DNA from: Channallabes apus
Lineage: Eukaryota; Chordata; Actinopteri; Siluriformes; Clariidae
Assembly (NCBI GenBank): GCA_030522415.1
Contig: CM060112.1
Span: 7,947,001-8,011,000, forward strand
Direction: 5' to 3'
DNA length: 64,000 bases
This document shows positions 1 to 11,215 of this stretch, in pieces (within the stretch, counting starts at the first letter, position 1; every line of letters starts with the position of its first letter). The notes below the pieces were generated by a model. The model was not told the DNA's origin. It did not search any database and saw only the letters and a list, made by a program, of their open reading frames with translations. The translations under genes were made by a program, and so were the position numbers.

Positions 1-1190
1 GTAGAAAAATGACAACCTTTGATGATATAAGCTCAGTGTCTGTTAGTGTGTTTACATAACACTATGCAAAAGCACACTAAAACCTCACAGGTGTGTGTCT
101 GTGTGTGTGTTTATAAAAACCACCTTAATACATGCGGACCTGGAGGTGTGAGCTGTGCTCAGATCTGCCAGTTAATTAATGGTGTAATTAAGGTTTTGTC
201 ATTGATGTGGCAAATGACGACAGCGATGGATGGCTCGCGCCGTTTCACGCATGGCGGCAATTCAATCCTGCGCCGACACGACCACCTGCGCCACTCAGCT
301 GCCGAGTTTAGTGAACTTATCCCAAATTATCGCTACATGGCCACCTCCTGACTCATCCATTCCCTCGTAATCTACTGCTCCCTCTTTCTCGCTCTGCTTT
401 ATAAATTATAAAACAAAGACTGTCTTTGGTATTGGACTCAGACTTTTTGGACCTGAGCTGCATCATCATATCACAGAGAAGAGAAAGGGGAGATCAAAGC
501 ACTTCACGCTTCAGGGTTTCCTGAGAAAAAATAAAAATAAAAAAACCACATGGCATGCTCCAATAATCAGTTATACATATTAAAACACTGAAGTTGACAG
601 TTTTTACTTTCGTACTGGATCTAAAGCGATAGTACAGTTAGTATAATAGAAAGTATAATTTTAATAAGACGCATGAGGCAAGTGTTTAAACCTCTGTTGC
701 AAAATAAAGTAGGCAAAAGTGGCACATTTAATGTGTTTAATTGTGTTTGGAAAAAAAGAAATGGCAGATGTTTTTGGAGGTTTAACAGTAAGTACAGTAT
801 GGCATGTCCAAGGCGTGCACACTAATCTTAGACAATCTATATAGTGTGGCTCAGGACTCTGCATCCACAGGACCTTTTCCTTACATGACATTGTATCTTC
901 TTCTTCAGACCCAAAATGGCTTTGAAATTAACAATGAAAGACTGAACAGATCCAGACTTAACTACTCAGTTCCTCAACATTAATTCTGATACTTTAAGAA
1001 ATGTTTAATATGTACAGTATACACAACTACAGTACAATGCTGTAATGGTGGAAGTCATCAATGTGAGCATGTTTGAATCATTCTAGCCTATGAACTATTT
1101 TGGATCAACCTACAGTACGGACTAGTATGTAACAAACAATCTACTTGCCATAGATAGTTTTCAAAGGGTTTACAAAATAAACCTTCAGTA
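1..1190. other. Unique sequence without a recognisable gene
   Basis: I see no repeat family or coding exon here. A short TG run lies near 90-112. The part from about 160 to 350 is richer in GC and CpG than its surroundings and has TAATTA-type homeodomain core sites beside it; it is listed separately as a possible regulatory block. The open frame at 46-351 covers that block but shows no recognisable domain. Confidence 0.6.
160..350. promoter_or_regulatory. Candidate conserved non-coding element
   Basis: A non-repetitive block begins with TTAATTAATGG and GGTGTAATTAAGG, which hold homeodomain-type TAAT cores, and continues into CpG-bearing sequence. The contrast with the AT-rich flanks and the absence of repeat signatures suggest constraint. 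No alignment was possible, so conservation is inference only. Confidence 0.22.
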
Positions 1191-1194
1191 AATA

Positions 1195-1770
1195 ATGTAG
1201 AAAGGCATTGAATTCAACAAGTGAATTTTTGATTGTGGAGGGTAACAGTTATGAGAGTACAGTACAAACTTCTTAAATTTTTCAATATAATCTACTGCTC
1301 CATTAATGCCCCTATCCCAGCATTTCACTGGTGCTTGGATACCTACAGTACAGTAGTTTTCCAGGAACCCATTTAACGGCTCAAACATGTGGAAATGGCT
1401 TGGAGCTAGACCAAATCTGTACACGAGGCTTTGGCCATAACTCCCAGTCGAGTTCAAATGATGGAATTGCAAGTGTGCAAATGATGTTGATAAATGATTG
1501 TGTGTTCAGTTCACACAGACAGATGCGTCTCTTCCGCAAGTTATTAGTAAATTTTCCAAGAATCACTGAATGTTCACAGGAACAACTGAAGGGGGCTACC
1601 CCGGCCGGATAGTTATTTACAGACACACAGCCTTCTTTAAGACATTTGCACCATTCAACTGCTTTCCTGTGGTGAAGAGTCTCACCACAGTACTGCTTGA
1701 AGTCTTTAAATCTCAATCAGTTTTACGCCTTCATTCACCAAAAAAGTCCCGGTTTGACTAGATTGACAAC
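1195..1770 (-). pseudogene. Decayed mariner (DD34D-type) transposase remnant
   Basis: Read on the minus strand, two frames together give the C-terminal part of a mariner transposase. One frame shows LAPSHFHMFEPL, matching the family block LAPSDFHLFGPL that holds the third catalytic Asp; that residue has become His here. The same frame ends VKCWDRGINGAVDYIEK before a stop, like the family ending RWDKCI..GDYIEK. A second frame upstream reads FKDFKQYCGETLHHRKAVEW and connects only by frameshift. The central catalytic region is missing. At 1747-1760 the sequence GTCCCGGTTTGACT matches a terminal motif seen near 9590, 31960 and 49485, so it is probably the element's 5' end. Two overlapping TACAGTA heptamers at 1344-1355 interrupt the remnant. 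Not functional. Confidence 0.72.
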
Positions 1771-2850
1771 TTTTTATGTAAAGAGACATTATTTACATCA
1801 CTTAACAAAGACCTTTATCTGTGTTTGTGTTGTGGTGGTTCCCAGAATGCATGCCTGTCAATTACAGTATAAACACAACAGCAACAGGTATTGTGAGGAA
1901 ACACTAAACTCAAAACACAAAACGCTCGTGGAGCATGATCTCAGCCTTCTTACCAACCGTAACCTCGGCACAGTGTGTTTACTACTGCAGACTGTGGAAT
2001 TTTGGGGAGAATATACTTTGTAAATATATTTAGTGTTCTATAGGGTTCTGTAATGTTTTGACCTCAAAGAGAAGGAAACATGATCATTTGTCACTACTGG
2101 CCTTTGACTTTGGACTAACTGGAAAAAAAAACAAAAAACAGAGCAGCTGCTGCTGCAATGAGGAAGTTCCTGGTACCTGCACCGGCATGTCTTAGATGTA
2201 AAAAAAAAAAAAAAAAAGTTTGTCACAATAACAAACATGGACCTCTGGGTTTATTTCCAAGAACAGGACATAAGTCAAAACATTAACGTTAACGGATACA
2301 GAACTCAAAAATGTACTCTAAGGTACACCTTGTGAAACTTAAAGTATCAGTTTTTTTTTAATGTCTTAGTTTTTTTTTTGTAAATATATATATTTTAACC
2401 TTCATGTAACGTATTACTGTGCATTATAGTTCAATTAACCAACATGAATAGCTTTTTTACGTGCTCCAAAATGCATAATGTCTAATTAATTTAAGAAAGC
2501 ATACTAATATAAATTAAATACATTTAGTTCTTTTAATTAAAAAAATAGATACAAATATATTTATATTGATTAATTTTTTATTTGTTAAAATGTTAATTAA
2601 ATAAATGTCAATAAATAATTATATTAACCTAAACTGAAAATAACTTCACATTAATTAGCACTAAATTAATTATACAATTAAATGTTAATTAATTAAATTA
2701 AATGTTAATTTTGAGAATTTTCTGGAGTCAGGTGATTGGTATCACATTTTGTAACCAACCATTTAGCCTTGTGTACAAACTGTTGCAAATCTAACAGCAA
2801 AAAGATTAATTAAAGTGTTTAATGAGGTTGGTCTCTATGGGATTATTTTT
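1771..2850. other. AT-rich sequence without a gene
   Basis: Nothing coding is visible. There are poly-A and poly-T tracts (about 2201-2217, 2352-2380) and a strongly AT-rich stretch from about 2450 to 2720 built from AATTAA and TTAATT words. A possible matrix-attachment or degraded transposon origin cannot be settled by eye. Confidence 0.6.
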
Positions 2851-2865
2851 GTGGTTCAGAAATTT

Positions 2866-2982
2866 CATTCATTCATTCATTTATTGATCTTCTATACCGC
2901 TTTACCCTGTATTTAGGGTCGCGGGGACCTGGAGCCTATCCCAGGAGACTCAGGGCACGAGGCAGGGTACACCCTGGATAGC
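2866..2982 (-). mobile_element. 5'-truncated DANA/Mermaid-like SINE with 15-bp target duplication
   Basis: The insert starts with the (CATT)n tail and the 3' body (TTCTATACCGCTTTACCCTG, GGGTCGCGGGGACCTGGAGC) of the SINE family that recurs through this window, on the minus strand. It is cut off before the tRNA-like head. The 15-mer GTGGTTCAGAAATTT flanks it exactly, at 2851-2865 and 2983-2997. That is the signature of LINE-driven target-primed reverse transcription, with 5' truncation of the copy. Confidence 0.88.
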
Positions 2983-2996
2983 GTGGTTCAGAAATT

Positions 2997-2998
<2 letters not shown>

Positions 2999-3038
<40 letters not shown>

Positions 3039-3040
3039 TT
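2999..3040. repeat. (AAT)n microsatellite
   Basis: An uninterrupted trinucleotide run of about 13 units directly follows the SINE target duplication. Confidence 0.9.
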
Positions 3041-3884
3041 TTTAACGTTATTGTGGGTGTATCATTTCTCAACATTTAGTTAAGGTTAATTAATGCAATA
3101 ATTATTCATGATAATATGAATCAAATGCTTTTGAATTGATAATTAAGCATTTAAGCATTGAATAATATTAATTTTAATTAGTAAATAATTATGTTCTAAT
3201 ATAATTCTATTAACTGTATTAATTCTATCTAACTCATACATGCACCACTTAGTTATTCTAACTTGAAGTGAATGTAACATTTTCTTGTCAGTCTGAATAT
3301 CAAATTAAAGGATGCATAGTAATAAATGAAAAATATCACTATTGTTAATTTCTACAACCAATACTTCAATTAAGTTTTACATATTTTAATGAATAACAGA
3401 TACGCTACAGTCAATAAAGAATAATAGTATGAGTACAGATTGAACCACACATGTACTGTGTACAGATCAGAAGACATTGTACTTTTCCTAAGCAATAAAA
3501 CATTCTGCATTAGTCAGAAGATTCTGAACTACTTTAAGCTAATTAAAACGCACTGGAGTATTCTCCATTCTCAGCCAATCAGAACTTCTCAATACGTCTC
3601 TTAGCCAATCAATTTAATAAAATTGAATGTCAATTGTATTTGGATAATGCTTTTAATAATCATTATTGTTGCAAAGCCACTTTACAAAATCAAAAGAAAA
3701 TATTGGAAATTAGTGAGAAAATATGTATGAATTAAAATGATCAGATTATCAAAAACATAGTACTACTCTTATAAAATCAAAACATACTGAACTACTCTTA
3801 TCAAATTAGAACACACTGTACCACTCTTAGACAAACATAACACACAATACTATTATTACCACAACACACAGAACTACCGTACTT
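3041..3884. other. AT-rich sequence with a LINE 3'-tail trace
   Basis: No gene is visible. Bases 3625-3710 resemble, on the minus strand, the terminal part of the LINE 3' UTR seen at 35800-35880 (words equivalent to GCAAAGC..CTTTACA and AATTGACATT). The rest is AT-rich sequence without recognised structure. Confidence 0.45.
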
Positions 3885-4390
3885 GTACCAGACTGAGGTT
3901 TGGTGTTCCACAGTGTTCTGTTTTAGGCCCACTGCTATTTTCTCTCTACTGTACATGCTTCCTCTGGACAACATAATTTGTGTGGTATTAGCTTCCACTG
4001 TTATGCTGATGACACAAAATTATATGTCTTGGCAAAGCCCGAAGAGAAACACCAACTTAATAAAGTTGAGGAATGTGTGAAGGACATTAGACACTGGCTG
4101 CTAATTATCTCCCTTTTGCTTAATTCTGACAAGACAGGCGTACTGTACACTTTACAGGTACTGTACCACATGCATTTAGAAGTAAGCTTTCTGATCACAC
4201 GGTAACTCTAGATGCCCTTTCTGTTTCATCATGTACAACAGCAAAAGAACTTAATGTCATTATATATTCTAGTTTTTCATTTGAAGTTCATGTAATTATT
4301 ATTAGGATTGCATTCTTCCATCTCAGAAATATATCCAAGATAAGGAGCATATTGTCACATTGTTCTCCACTTCTAGTTTGAATTAACGGC
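3885..4390 (+). pseudogene. L2-like LINE reverse-transcriptase fragment
   Basis: The translation carries the reverse-transcriptase palm of a non-LTR retrotransposon. VPQCSVLGPLLFSLY (family VPQGSVLGPLLF) is followed in another frame by MLPLDNII, then FHCYADDTKLYVLAKP with the catalytic YADD box (about 3990-4035), then LLLNSDKTGVLY. A later frame gives LSDHTVTLDALSVSSCTTAK and FFHLRNISKIRSIL, the C-terminal region of L2/CR1-type elements. The break between FSLY and MLPL coincides with TACTGTA at 3947-3953; removing a 5-bp CTGTA insertion would restore the expected spacing. Endonuclease and 3' UTR are absent, so this is a dead 5'- and 3'-truncated copy. Confidence 0.85.
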
Positions 4391-4884
4391 TGAAGCTGCA
4401 TCATGTCTGCAACGATTGTTCGTATCGTTATTATTTTATTTTCATCGGCATAAGGTAAATTTAACGGTTTGTTAGGCAATTTGTCATTAAGTACATACTT
4501 TAAGCTGTAGAATGTATTGTGTAATGTGTTGTTGTTAATGTGTTATGTGGTATAATGGCTCCGTAGCTCTCGGCCTGTTTTCAGTCTCTGTGTAACAGAA
4601 TCAACACACCAGGTTTAAACTAATACTGTACCTGTAGATTCTAATACTAATGTCTGTCTGTGTTCACACACCAGGTTATATTGTAGTTTGTGTGTTTGTA
4701 AGACAACCTGACTTTTGTTGAACACAAATAAACTATAGAAGTGCTTTTTTGTAACCTTGTGCAAATTAAATCTGTTGAACTCATTAATAATATCTGCCTC
4801 TGATGTAATAATTACTGATGTAATGTGTTTCAAAAACATCTTATAGTGAAGAAAATGCATTTAGCTTTTGTAAATTATCCTAAA
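4391..4884. other. No gene or recognised repeat
   Basis: AT-rich sequence in which I recognise no coding exon or mobile element. Confidence 0.5.
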
Positions 4885-5008
4885 CACTTAATGTACTGGT
4901 AACACATTTGCAATACTGTAGTATAGAAGGTTGTGTGTACTGTATGATACAATAAAGTATACTTGTATTAACCACAAAGTGTACTTTATGAGTATTTGTA
5001 ATTGTCCA

Positions 5009-6869
5009 GGGCCCGGTTTCTCGAAAGCTTCTTATTGCTAAGTAGTTCTTAAGTTGTTCCTTAACCTCTCTCTTAACTTTATGGCGCATTTCCCGAAACG
5101 TTCTTATGCTAAGTATCTCTTAGCTAAGTCACACGTTCGTAAGGTTGGTCTGGACCAACCTTAACTCTTACTTAGCGTAGTTTTTTTCTCAAGACGTCTT
5201 TATAAATCAGCGGTGTATGTAAACACATTATGGCACGTTATCAAAGTCGTATTAATGATGGAATATACTGTAGACCTGTTTAAGAATGTTATTTTATTTG
5301 ATATCAGAACTAATATAGTGACTTTTAATTAGCCTATTTCATAATGTGACTAACGCATTAAAATTGCCAATCACTATTAATATTAAACAGGTGGCGAACA
5401 ATTACTGTAGGCAGCGATACAGCGTGGTGTTGTGTTAAACTGAAGACGGCGCGGTCCGTGGAGCCGTGTGGGTCATGTACATTTTTCCTTTAGACAAAAC
5501 ATCAGCGCTTTTCATATTTTCCCCGTGGTCGTTATTTAAAAAAATATTTTAATAAAAGTTTTGCCTTCCAAGGCAACAGATTATGGAGCTTCTTGAGCTG
5601 CTCAGACCTGCGCGTGCCAGACCAACGCGTCGTACTTACAGTACTTACTGTACACTCCCCGTCCCGATGTCCAGCTGCTCGCTGCCTTTTGTTTAAAATA
5701 TGTTTCATTGATCATTAGCCATTATCCATGACTTTATGGGTTTTTCTTTTGACACGTTTTATTTTTATGAAATTTGATTTAGTTAAATGAGAAAATAACC
5801 TTGGGAGTTTCAAATCCCGCATCCATTCATGTTTCTGTGTGATTGTAATGTTTAATACCCCTACAGTATTCACTTATGCGGTTTGACTCGCTGTGAGATG
5901 CGGTGTGTTATACCTCTATCTCACCTGCACGGGCTTGCGCTGTGGCCGTAGGCTTGATCATGATTCACCCCGAGTTTTTGCGCTGTGATTACGTTTCCAT
6001 CTTTCCGCGTGAAAAATTCAACGTTTAAACGTTTAGTCCTCGCGGAAGCTTGCAGAACTTCGCGGAACGTTAAAGGAACGTCGTGGGCAATCGCGGCAGC
6101 TCACGGAGATGAGTCAGGCCACACAGGTGAGAGAGGGGTATTAGGCACCGTGATCCGCCTCGAGTGGCCGCCCGACGGTCTGCAAGGTCCGCAAGCTTCC
6201 ACATGTTAAACATGTTTATTTTTTTTGCGTGGTAAAATGGAAACGTAATAACAGCACCAAAACTCGCGCCGAAACATGATGAACCGCACTTACGGCCCCG
6301 CATGTGAGATAGGGGTATTAAACCTCCACTCTGTCATCTCATCGTATTCACTCCATAAGTGCGCTATACAACCCCAAAAACTGACACTTCACACTGTTTC
6401 TGAAGCTGGTGAAGAGTGTTATCAGCTGTTTGTCCATCAACTATGATTGGATACCCGGTTCGTTTCACGGCCACATGTTACATGCAAATATTAGCGAAAT
6501 TAATTAATTATTTAATATTAATGTATATATTTGTCTATTATGGCATGTTATTGTTAAGTTAACCCATGTCGAAATAAACGCTATTAAAAGAATTTAGTGC
6601 AATGTTTAATTTGTATATAAAGTGCCGTCTTTCTTAACGCTGTCATGCAAAAGGAGTGAAAAATCGATTCCTGAGCCACCGAGTCCGCTAATTCAGGACC
6701 TTCACTGTAGACAGCGCCGCGTAACGTCGGACGTAAGAGGCAGCGACTTAAGAAGACTCCTAAGAGACAGTTCGAGAAATACACTTAGAAAAGTTATCAC
6801 TTAACGTAAGATATATCTTAAGAGTCTACTTAGCGCGCGAATAGTGTGCGTTATCGAGAAACCGGGCCC
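5009..6869. mobile_element. 1.86-kb element with GGGCCCGG terminal inverted repeats
   Basis: The left end starts GGGCCCGGTTTCTCGA and the right end finishes TCGAGAAACCGGGCCC, a 16-base perfect inverted match except for the junction base. Inside each end are many CTTAAG, CTAAG and TCTTA words in both orientations, giving subterminal inverted structure. A perfect hairpin GGTTGGTC/GACCAACC lies at about 5142-5160. No transposase is readable, so it is non-autonomous. I could not identify a convincing target-site duplication, and the superfamily (Harbinger-like is possible) is unproven. Confidence 0.7.
5911..6317. mobile_element. Harbinger-like MITE nested in the GGGCCC element
   Basis: The termini TACCTCTATCTCAC and GTGAGATAGGGGTA are inverted copies, and TTA flanks both sides (5908-5910 and 6318-6320), the 3-bp target duplication expected for PIF/Harbinger elements. 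The inverted arms run inward for about 100 bases and share ATTACGTTTCCAT / ATGGAAACGTAAT. A second internal copy of the right end, GAGAGAGGGGTATTA, lies at 6125-6140, hinting at a compound or shortened version. The GC-rich interior contains no transposase. Confidence 0.68.
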
Positions 6870-7275
6870 AGAAGTATAACAGCATGCTACTGCTGCAATA
6901 AGAATATACTCATATTATATTAATGTATTTGTAATACAGCAAAAATAGCTGTAATGTACTTATAATACATTAAATATATACTTAAAATGTATTAATTACT
7001 GTCAGGTATGTACGTTAGTACACACACACAGCCATATACTTTAAGTGTACTAAAGTATACTTAAAGTTGTTCCACTTTAGCACACAAAAGTATACTTAAT
7101 ACACTTAAAATTGTGCTTTTGTACAATTTAATTACAACTTAAATACACTTAGTACAAAATTTGTTGTTCCAAAATAGCAAACTTCAAGTATACTAGTCAT
7201 TAGTCTGGCTGCAAGTACATTTAAGTATGCTTTGGCACGCTAGTATTTAATATACTTAGCATACTTTTTTTTTTT

Positions 7276-7965
7276 ACTAGGGGCTCCCTTTTAGTTATGC
7301 TTTCATAGTTAGTCCTGCAGGAGCCCCTGCTTGCACTTTGCACTAAATAAAGTTTTTTTTACTGTTAGCTTATCAAACTGTTTTCTCTCAGTCTCTCTCT
7401 CTCTCTCAGTCTCTCTCTCTCTCTCTCTCTCTCTAGCTACACATGGCAATCCTGAGCTGCCAGTGATCCAGACCCCATCTGCCCTCCAGTTCGGCCTCTC
7501 TGCTACATCGCTTTTGGTTGGAGATCTTGACTCATGGAGGCCCAGTGTGGTCTGTATGGGGTGACTGGGGACAGTTCCGTTTGAACTTAGACTTTGCTGG
7601 ATGCTTTGGTACAGCTGTTCTTTTGAAGCCTTCTGGCTGCAGTTGCTTAATATTTCAGGACTGAAATTCCCACAAACAGTTTTGTACTTGAGCCTCCAAT
7701 AACAAAAGTGAACATCCTATTAACGTAAACACCTCTACTGTTATGTTGAACTTCTAGCCTCCTAACACTCCTTCTAGTATGACTGCAGATCAATTCCTGC
7801 TATCTGGTATCACCCAAATGAGCATGGCTCCCTAATGAGTCTAGTTCCTCTCAAAGTTTCTATCTATTGTCATTTCAGGCAGTTTTTTCTTGCCATTCAC
7901 GCCCTCGGCTTGCTGATCAAGGACAATCTAATCATGTAATTTATACATATGTCTTCATATTTATT
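7276..7965 (+). mobile_element. LINE 3' UTR fragment
   Basis: From GGGGCTCCCTTTTAGTTATG onward this matches the second copy at 35245-35885 through GCTGCCAGTGATCCAGA, the stretch around TCTGCCCTCC, AGTCTAGTTCCTCTCAA and TGCCCTCGG. It is the untranslated 3' end of a non-LTR retrotransposon, with no coding part attached. A CT microsatellite at 7384-7434 lies inside it. The extreme 3' end (the GCGACAATGTC-type tail) is missing or decayed. Confidence 0.65.
7384..7434. repeat. (CT)n microsatellite
   Basis: CT dinucleotides in three blocks separated by CAG-type interruptions, inside the LINE 3' UTR fragment. Confidence 0.9.
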
Positions 7966-9114
7966 ATTTAATATACTAATATATTTTAGGACTATATAAT
8001 TTAAGTGACCTTATGATGCCCAAGTGGTGTACCTGAAGCATGTTAGTCCTATTATGTAGAAATGGCATGTTCAATTACTAGGTGATGCTACACAATTTGT
8101 AGCTGGAAGTCCAGGGAAGAGATTGGCCATACTGTACAAAAATATTTATTTTTTATATATCAAATCAAATTAAATCATTCATAGCCACACTAACTAATCA
8201 TGTTAGGTCACGCAAGCAGACGTGGTGGATAATGCTTTTTCTCCAAATGTATAATGTCATCCCCAATTTTTTTGAGCAGAAGTTTGAAACAATGCAGTTG
8301 GCTGGCATCACCTGTTGAGGAGGAAGCATGTGATTGTCTTTGCACTTGGTAGTTGTCGCCTTGATGGGAGAGTGCCCAAAAAGGGTGGGAAATGGCCATG
8401 AATAAAGTAAGAAGACTAAAAAAAAAACTACAAATAAATATATACAATAAAAACAAAAATAACAAATAATGATCTCAGCTAAAAATGAATTAGACTCAGC
8501 CGATCAGAACTGGACCAAACTTACTTGACGACCAGTCTGTAATTTGATAAATACATATAAATGTTATAAAATGTCTCCCTGAATAGAGACATTTAGTCCT
8601 CAGTAATAGACTCCAGCATTCAGACCACACTGTGTGACCTAACAGCATCATGGGAACAAGTCTGCGGTGACATTGATGCTTTTTCACTGACCTTTCACCG
8701 TCCTCTCCAACTAATTCCCCTCTCCATCAAGATCGATCCATCTGGAGGAGATGGGTGTAACATTTCACTCAAGGGAGGAAGCTGCGTTTTCACATTCACA
8801 CGTCGGTTTCAACCTGAAACGAGCAAATCATCACAGACATCCAAAGGAATTAGGGCGTCTAAGCAAATATATTTAAGAGATTCTGAAGCAGATCACCTTG
8901 TGGCATAATATTTATGATATTCAAAGTTTACCTAATGACTAAATGAGGGCACGGCATTTAAAAATTAAGGTCATTTGACATTATGAAGGTCAGCTAGCTG
9001 TATATAAGACTGAAAACTGATAGAATAATTTACACAAATCAAATTAAGGAAGACGGGTAATATATGCATGATGCCGGTTTTGACTGTGTGGAATAAAATA
9101 AAATGGTCATGAGT
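7966..9114. other. No gene or recognised repeat
   Basis: I find no domain, splice-bounded exon or known repeat. The short open frames here are AT-driven and have no recognisable content. Confidence 0.5.
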
Positions 9115-9625
9115 AAAAACTAGCTTTATTTCTCTATATAATCACCCGCTACACCAATGTACATATCCCAGAATTGTACTAGTGCTTGGATATCATCAAT
9201 GTAAAAAAGTCTCAATACTGTCTGCTACACGTCTGAAACGCTGGCCTCAGGAATTACTTTAGTGGCCAAAACATGCAGAAATGGCTTTGAATGATGTCAG
9301 GACTGTATGGGGGAATGTGACAATAACTCCCAGCTGAATGTGCAAGTGGTGTTGGTGAATGATTGTGTGTACAGTTTCCTCAGTGTAAAGCATCTCTTCC
9401 ATAAGTTCGCGACAAGTTATTTGTCTATTTTCGGGGCTGAGATGTTCCGCTTGCTGAGGAACAGAGGCACTGGGCTCTCAGCCACCCTGGCCGGATCAAC
9501 ATTCTTGGAAGTAGGGGATTCTTTAAAATGCTTGTACCATTCAAATATCTCATCACTTATATCCTCATCACTTATATATATACGCTTATATCCTGGTTTG
9601 ACTTGAACGCCCTTTGTATAAGTGG
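9115..9625 (-). pseudogene. Second decayed mariner remnant
   Basis: On the minus strand the fragment ends ALVQFWDMYIGVAGDYIEK followed by a stop (about 9190 down to 9125), a clear mariner transposase C-terminus. Upstream pieces share nucleotide words with the remnant at 1195-1770, for example CATGNGGAAATGGCTT and GATTGTGTG near the middle. The end CCTGGTTTGACTTGAACGCC at about 9591-9610 is the same terminal motif as in the other mariner copies. The coding region is collapsed by internal deletion and carries stops, so it is dead. Confidence 0.7.
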
Positions 9626-10379
9626 CTTAGAGTTGAAACTATGCAATCATTTAGTATTTTCTGATAGACGTACTCAAAATATCCCACTGCTCAGCAACAT
9701 AGGACTGCAAGAAGATTCTCAAGTTTAAATAAGCTAAATCTTCACACAAAAATAGACATCAGAGTTTAAAGGGGTTCTAAACAAAATGAAATGCGCACAG
9801 TGGCTGACTTGTGAGTTTCAGTTCCTTTGTTTTGCGCTGGTGCTGCATTGCCAAATCATCGCATGTAACCTTTGTGGAGTTGTTTGGGATCTCAAAACGA
9901 CAGATTCTGACACTCTGTGACATACTGTTATCTATAAAACAGCAGACAAAGGGATGTTGTAAAGCTAAAAACAGGTGTAGCACCCGTTTTACAATCACGT
10001 TGTTCCTAAGCGTATTATTCAGTATCACTTCGTGCCAAACTGAGTCATATGTAGGAGGTGGGATTAACGTGTGAAGACAAAATTACACATTTGAAACCGT
10101 CTGGATGATAATAATGTGTACTTCCAATGCTATTTTGTATATTTTCATTATTTAATTAGGGGAACTACTGTATGCTATTTCATCTGTAAGTGAATGAGTA
10201 CACTAAAAGGGAAAAATCATGAGTGGATCTTAGCTCTAAGCAAAAGAAAATAACTTTGAGAGCAAATGAGAATGAACCTCTCTGGGAGATAGACCAATCA
10301 AATATAACCCACAGACTCAGCTGTATACACTAGTAGGATTTGTATTCGCCACTTGATCAGAAATACTTGTCCCCATTTT
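9626..10379. other. No gene or recognised repeat
   Basis: Unique-looking sequence. Two overlapping opposite-strand open frames (about 9777-10074) lack recognisable domains and look like chance. Confidence 0.5.
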
Positions 10380-11215
10380 TCAGATTTCCCCCCCAAACCC
10401 ACTGACATTTTCTATTGCAATTCTTGTACGTTCCTGTTGCCAACCCTTTCTGCATTCATATATCTTCTTGCATCAATCATGTCCCCAGCCTGTCCTAAAC
10501 TTTGCTATATCCTGTAACTAAACCACCTACATTTTTCTCTTGTTTTGTTTTACACTTCTGTCTCTCAAATGTTCCCAACCACCTCAATTTCCTGTCCAAC
10601 AGTTTTTTTCCCTTCCTGTCCCCAATCCTCATATCATCCTGTTCCCATTGTTCCTTCCTGTCCCAACGTTTGCTCCTTCCTTTGCGCAACCTTCTCATCC
10701 TTCTTTGCCATTTATGTTCCTTCCTGCCCCAAAACCTTTTTTTTCCTGTCCTCAATTATGTACTTCCCTGTTTCCAGCCCTTTCACCTTCCTGACCTCAT
10801 TCTTGTACCTACCTGCTCTCATTACCATAGACTCCCATCCCAAGCCGTCTCATTTTTCTGTCTGGCATGCTTCTACTTTCCTGTCTATGACCCTTTTCTC
10901 TTTCTGGCATTTTCCTATCTCAAGCATTCTTTTTGCCACCATTCTTGTCCACCTTCTCCCGGATCCTTTTTTAGATTCTACACCAATTTCTGTCCCTATC
11001 CCTATAATTCCTTTATATTCCATTACTCTCTTCTGCTGTCCCCATCTTTTTATTTTTTCTATTCTCATCCTCTTCTTCTTATCATCACTCCCCATCCCTG
11101 TTTCCTCCTGTCCCCATCCCTCCCCGTTCATCCTCTCTTCTTCCCTTCTTCCATCTCCTTTCCCTTCTATTCACGTGTTACTCTCTTTCTTGTCCTCAAC
11201 CCTCACTGAGGTCTC
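10380..11215. repeat. Degenerate pyrimidine-rich tandem tract
   Basis: The plus strand is almost purine-free for long stretches and repeats variants of TTCCTGTCCCCAA at irregular spacing of a few tens of bases. The pattern looks like a strongly decayed minisatellite. Strand asymmetry removes plus-strand stop codons and explains open frames of 235 and 282 codons, which translate to Ser/Phe/Pro/Leu-rich sequence without domains. These are not annotated as genes. Confidence 0.7.

Larger units (their letters stand above)
4885..7275. mobile_element. AAGTATACTTAA-type MITE, interrupted
   Basis: Both 4885-5008 and 6870-7275 are built from repeated short words of the AAGTATACTT / AGTGTACTAAAGTATAC type, arranged in both orientations. 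Such palindrome-rich DNA is typical of fish MITEs. The element at 5009-6869 sits between the two parts, so the older repeat appears to have been split by it. Its exact ends and target duplication are not clear. Confidence 0.5.
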
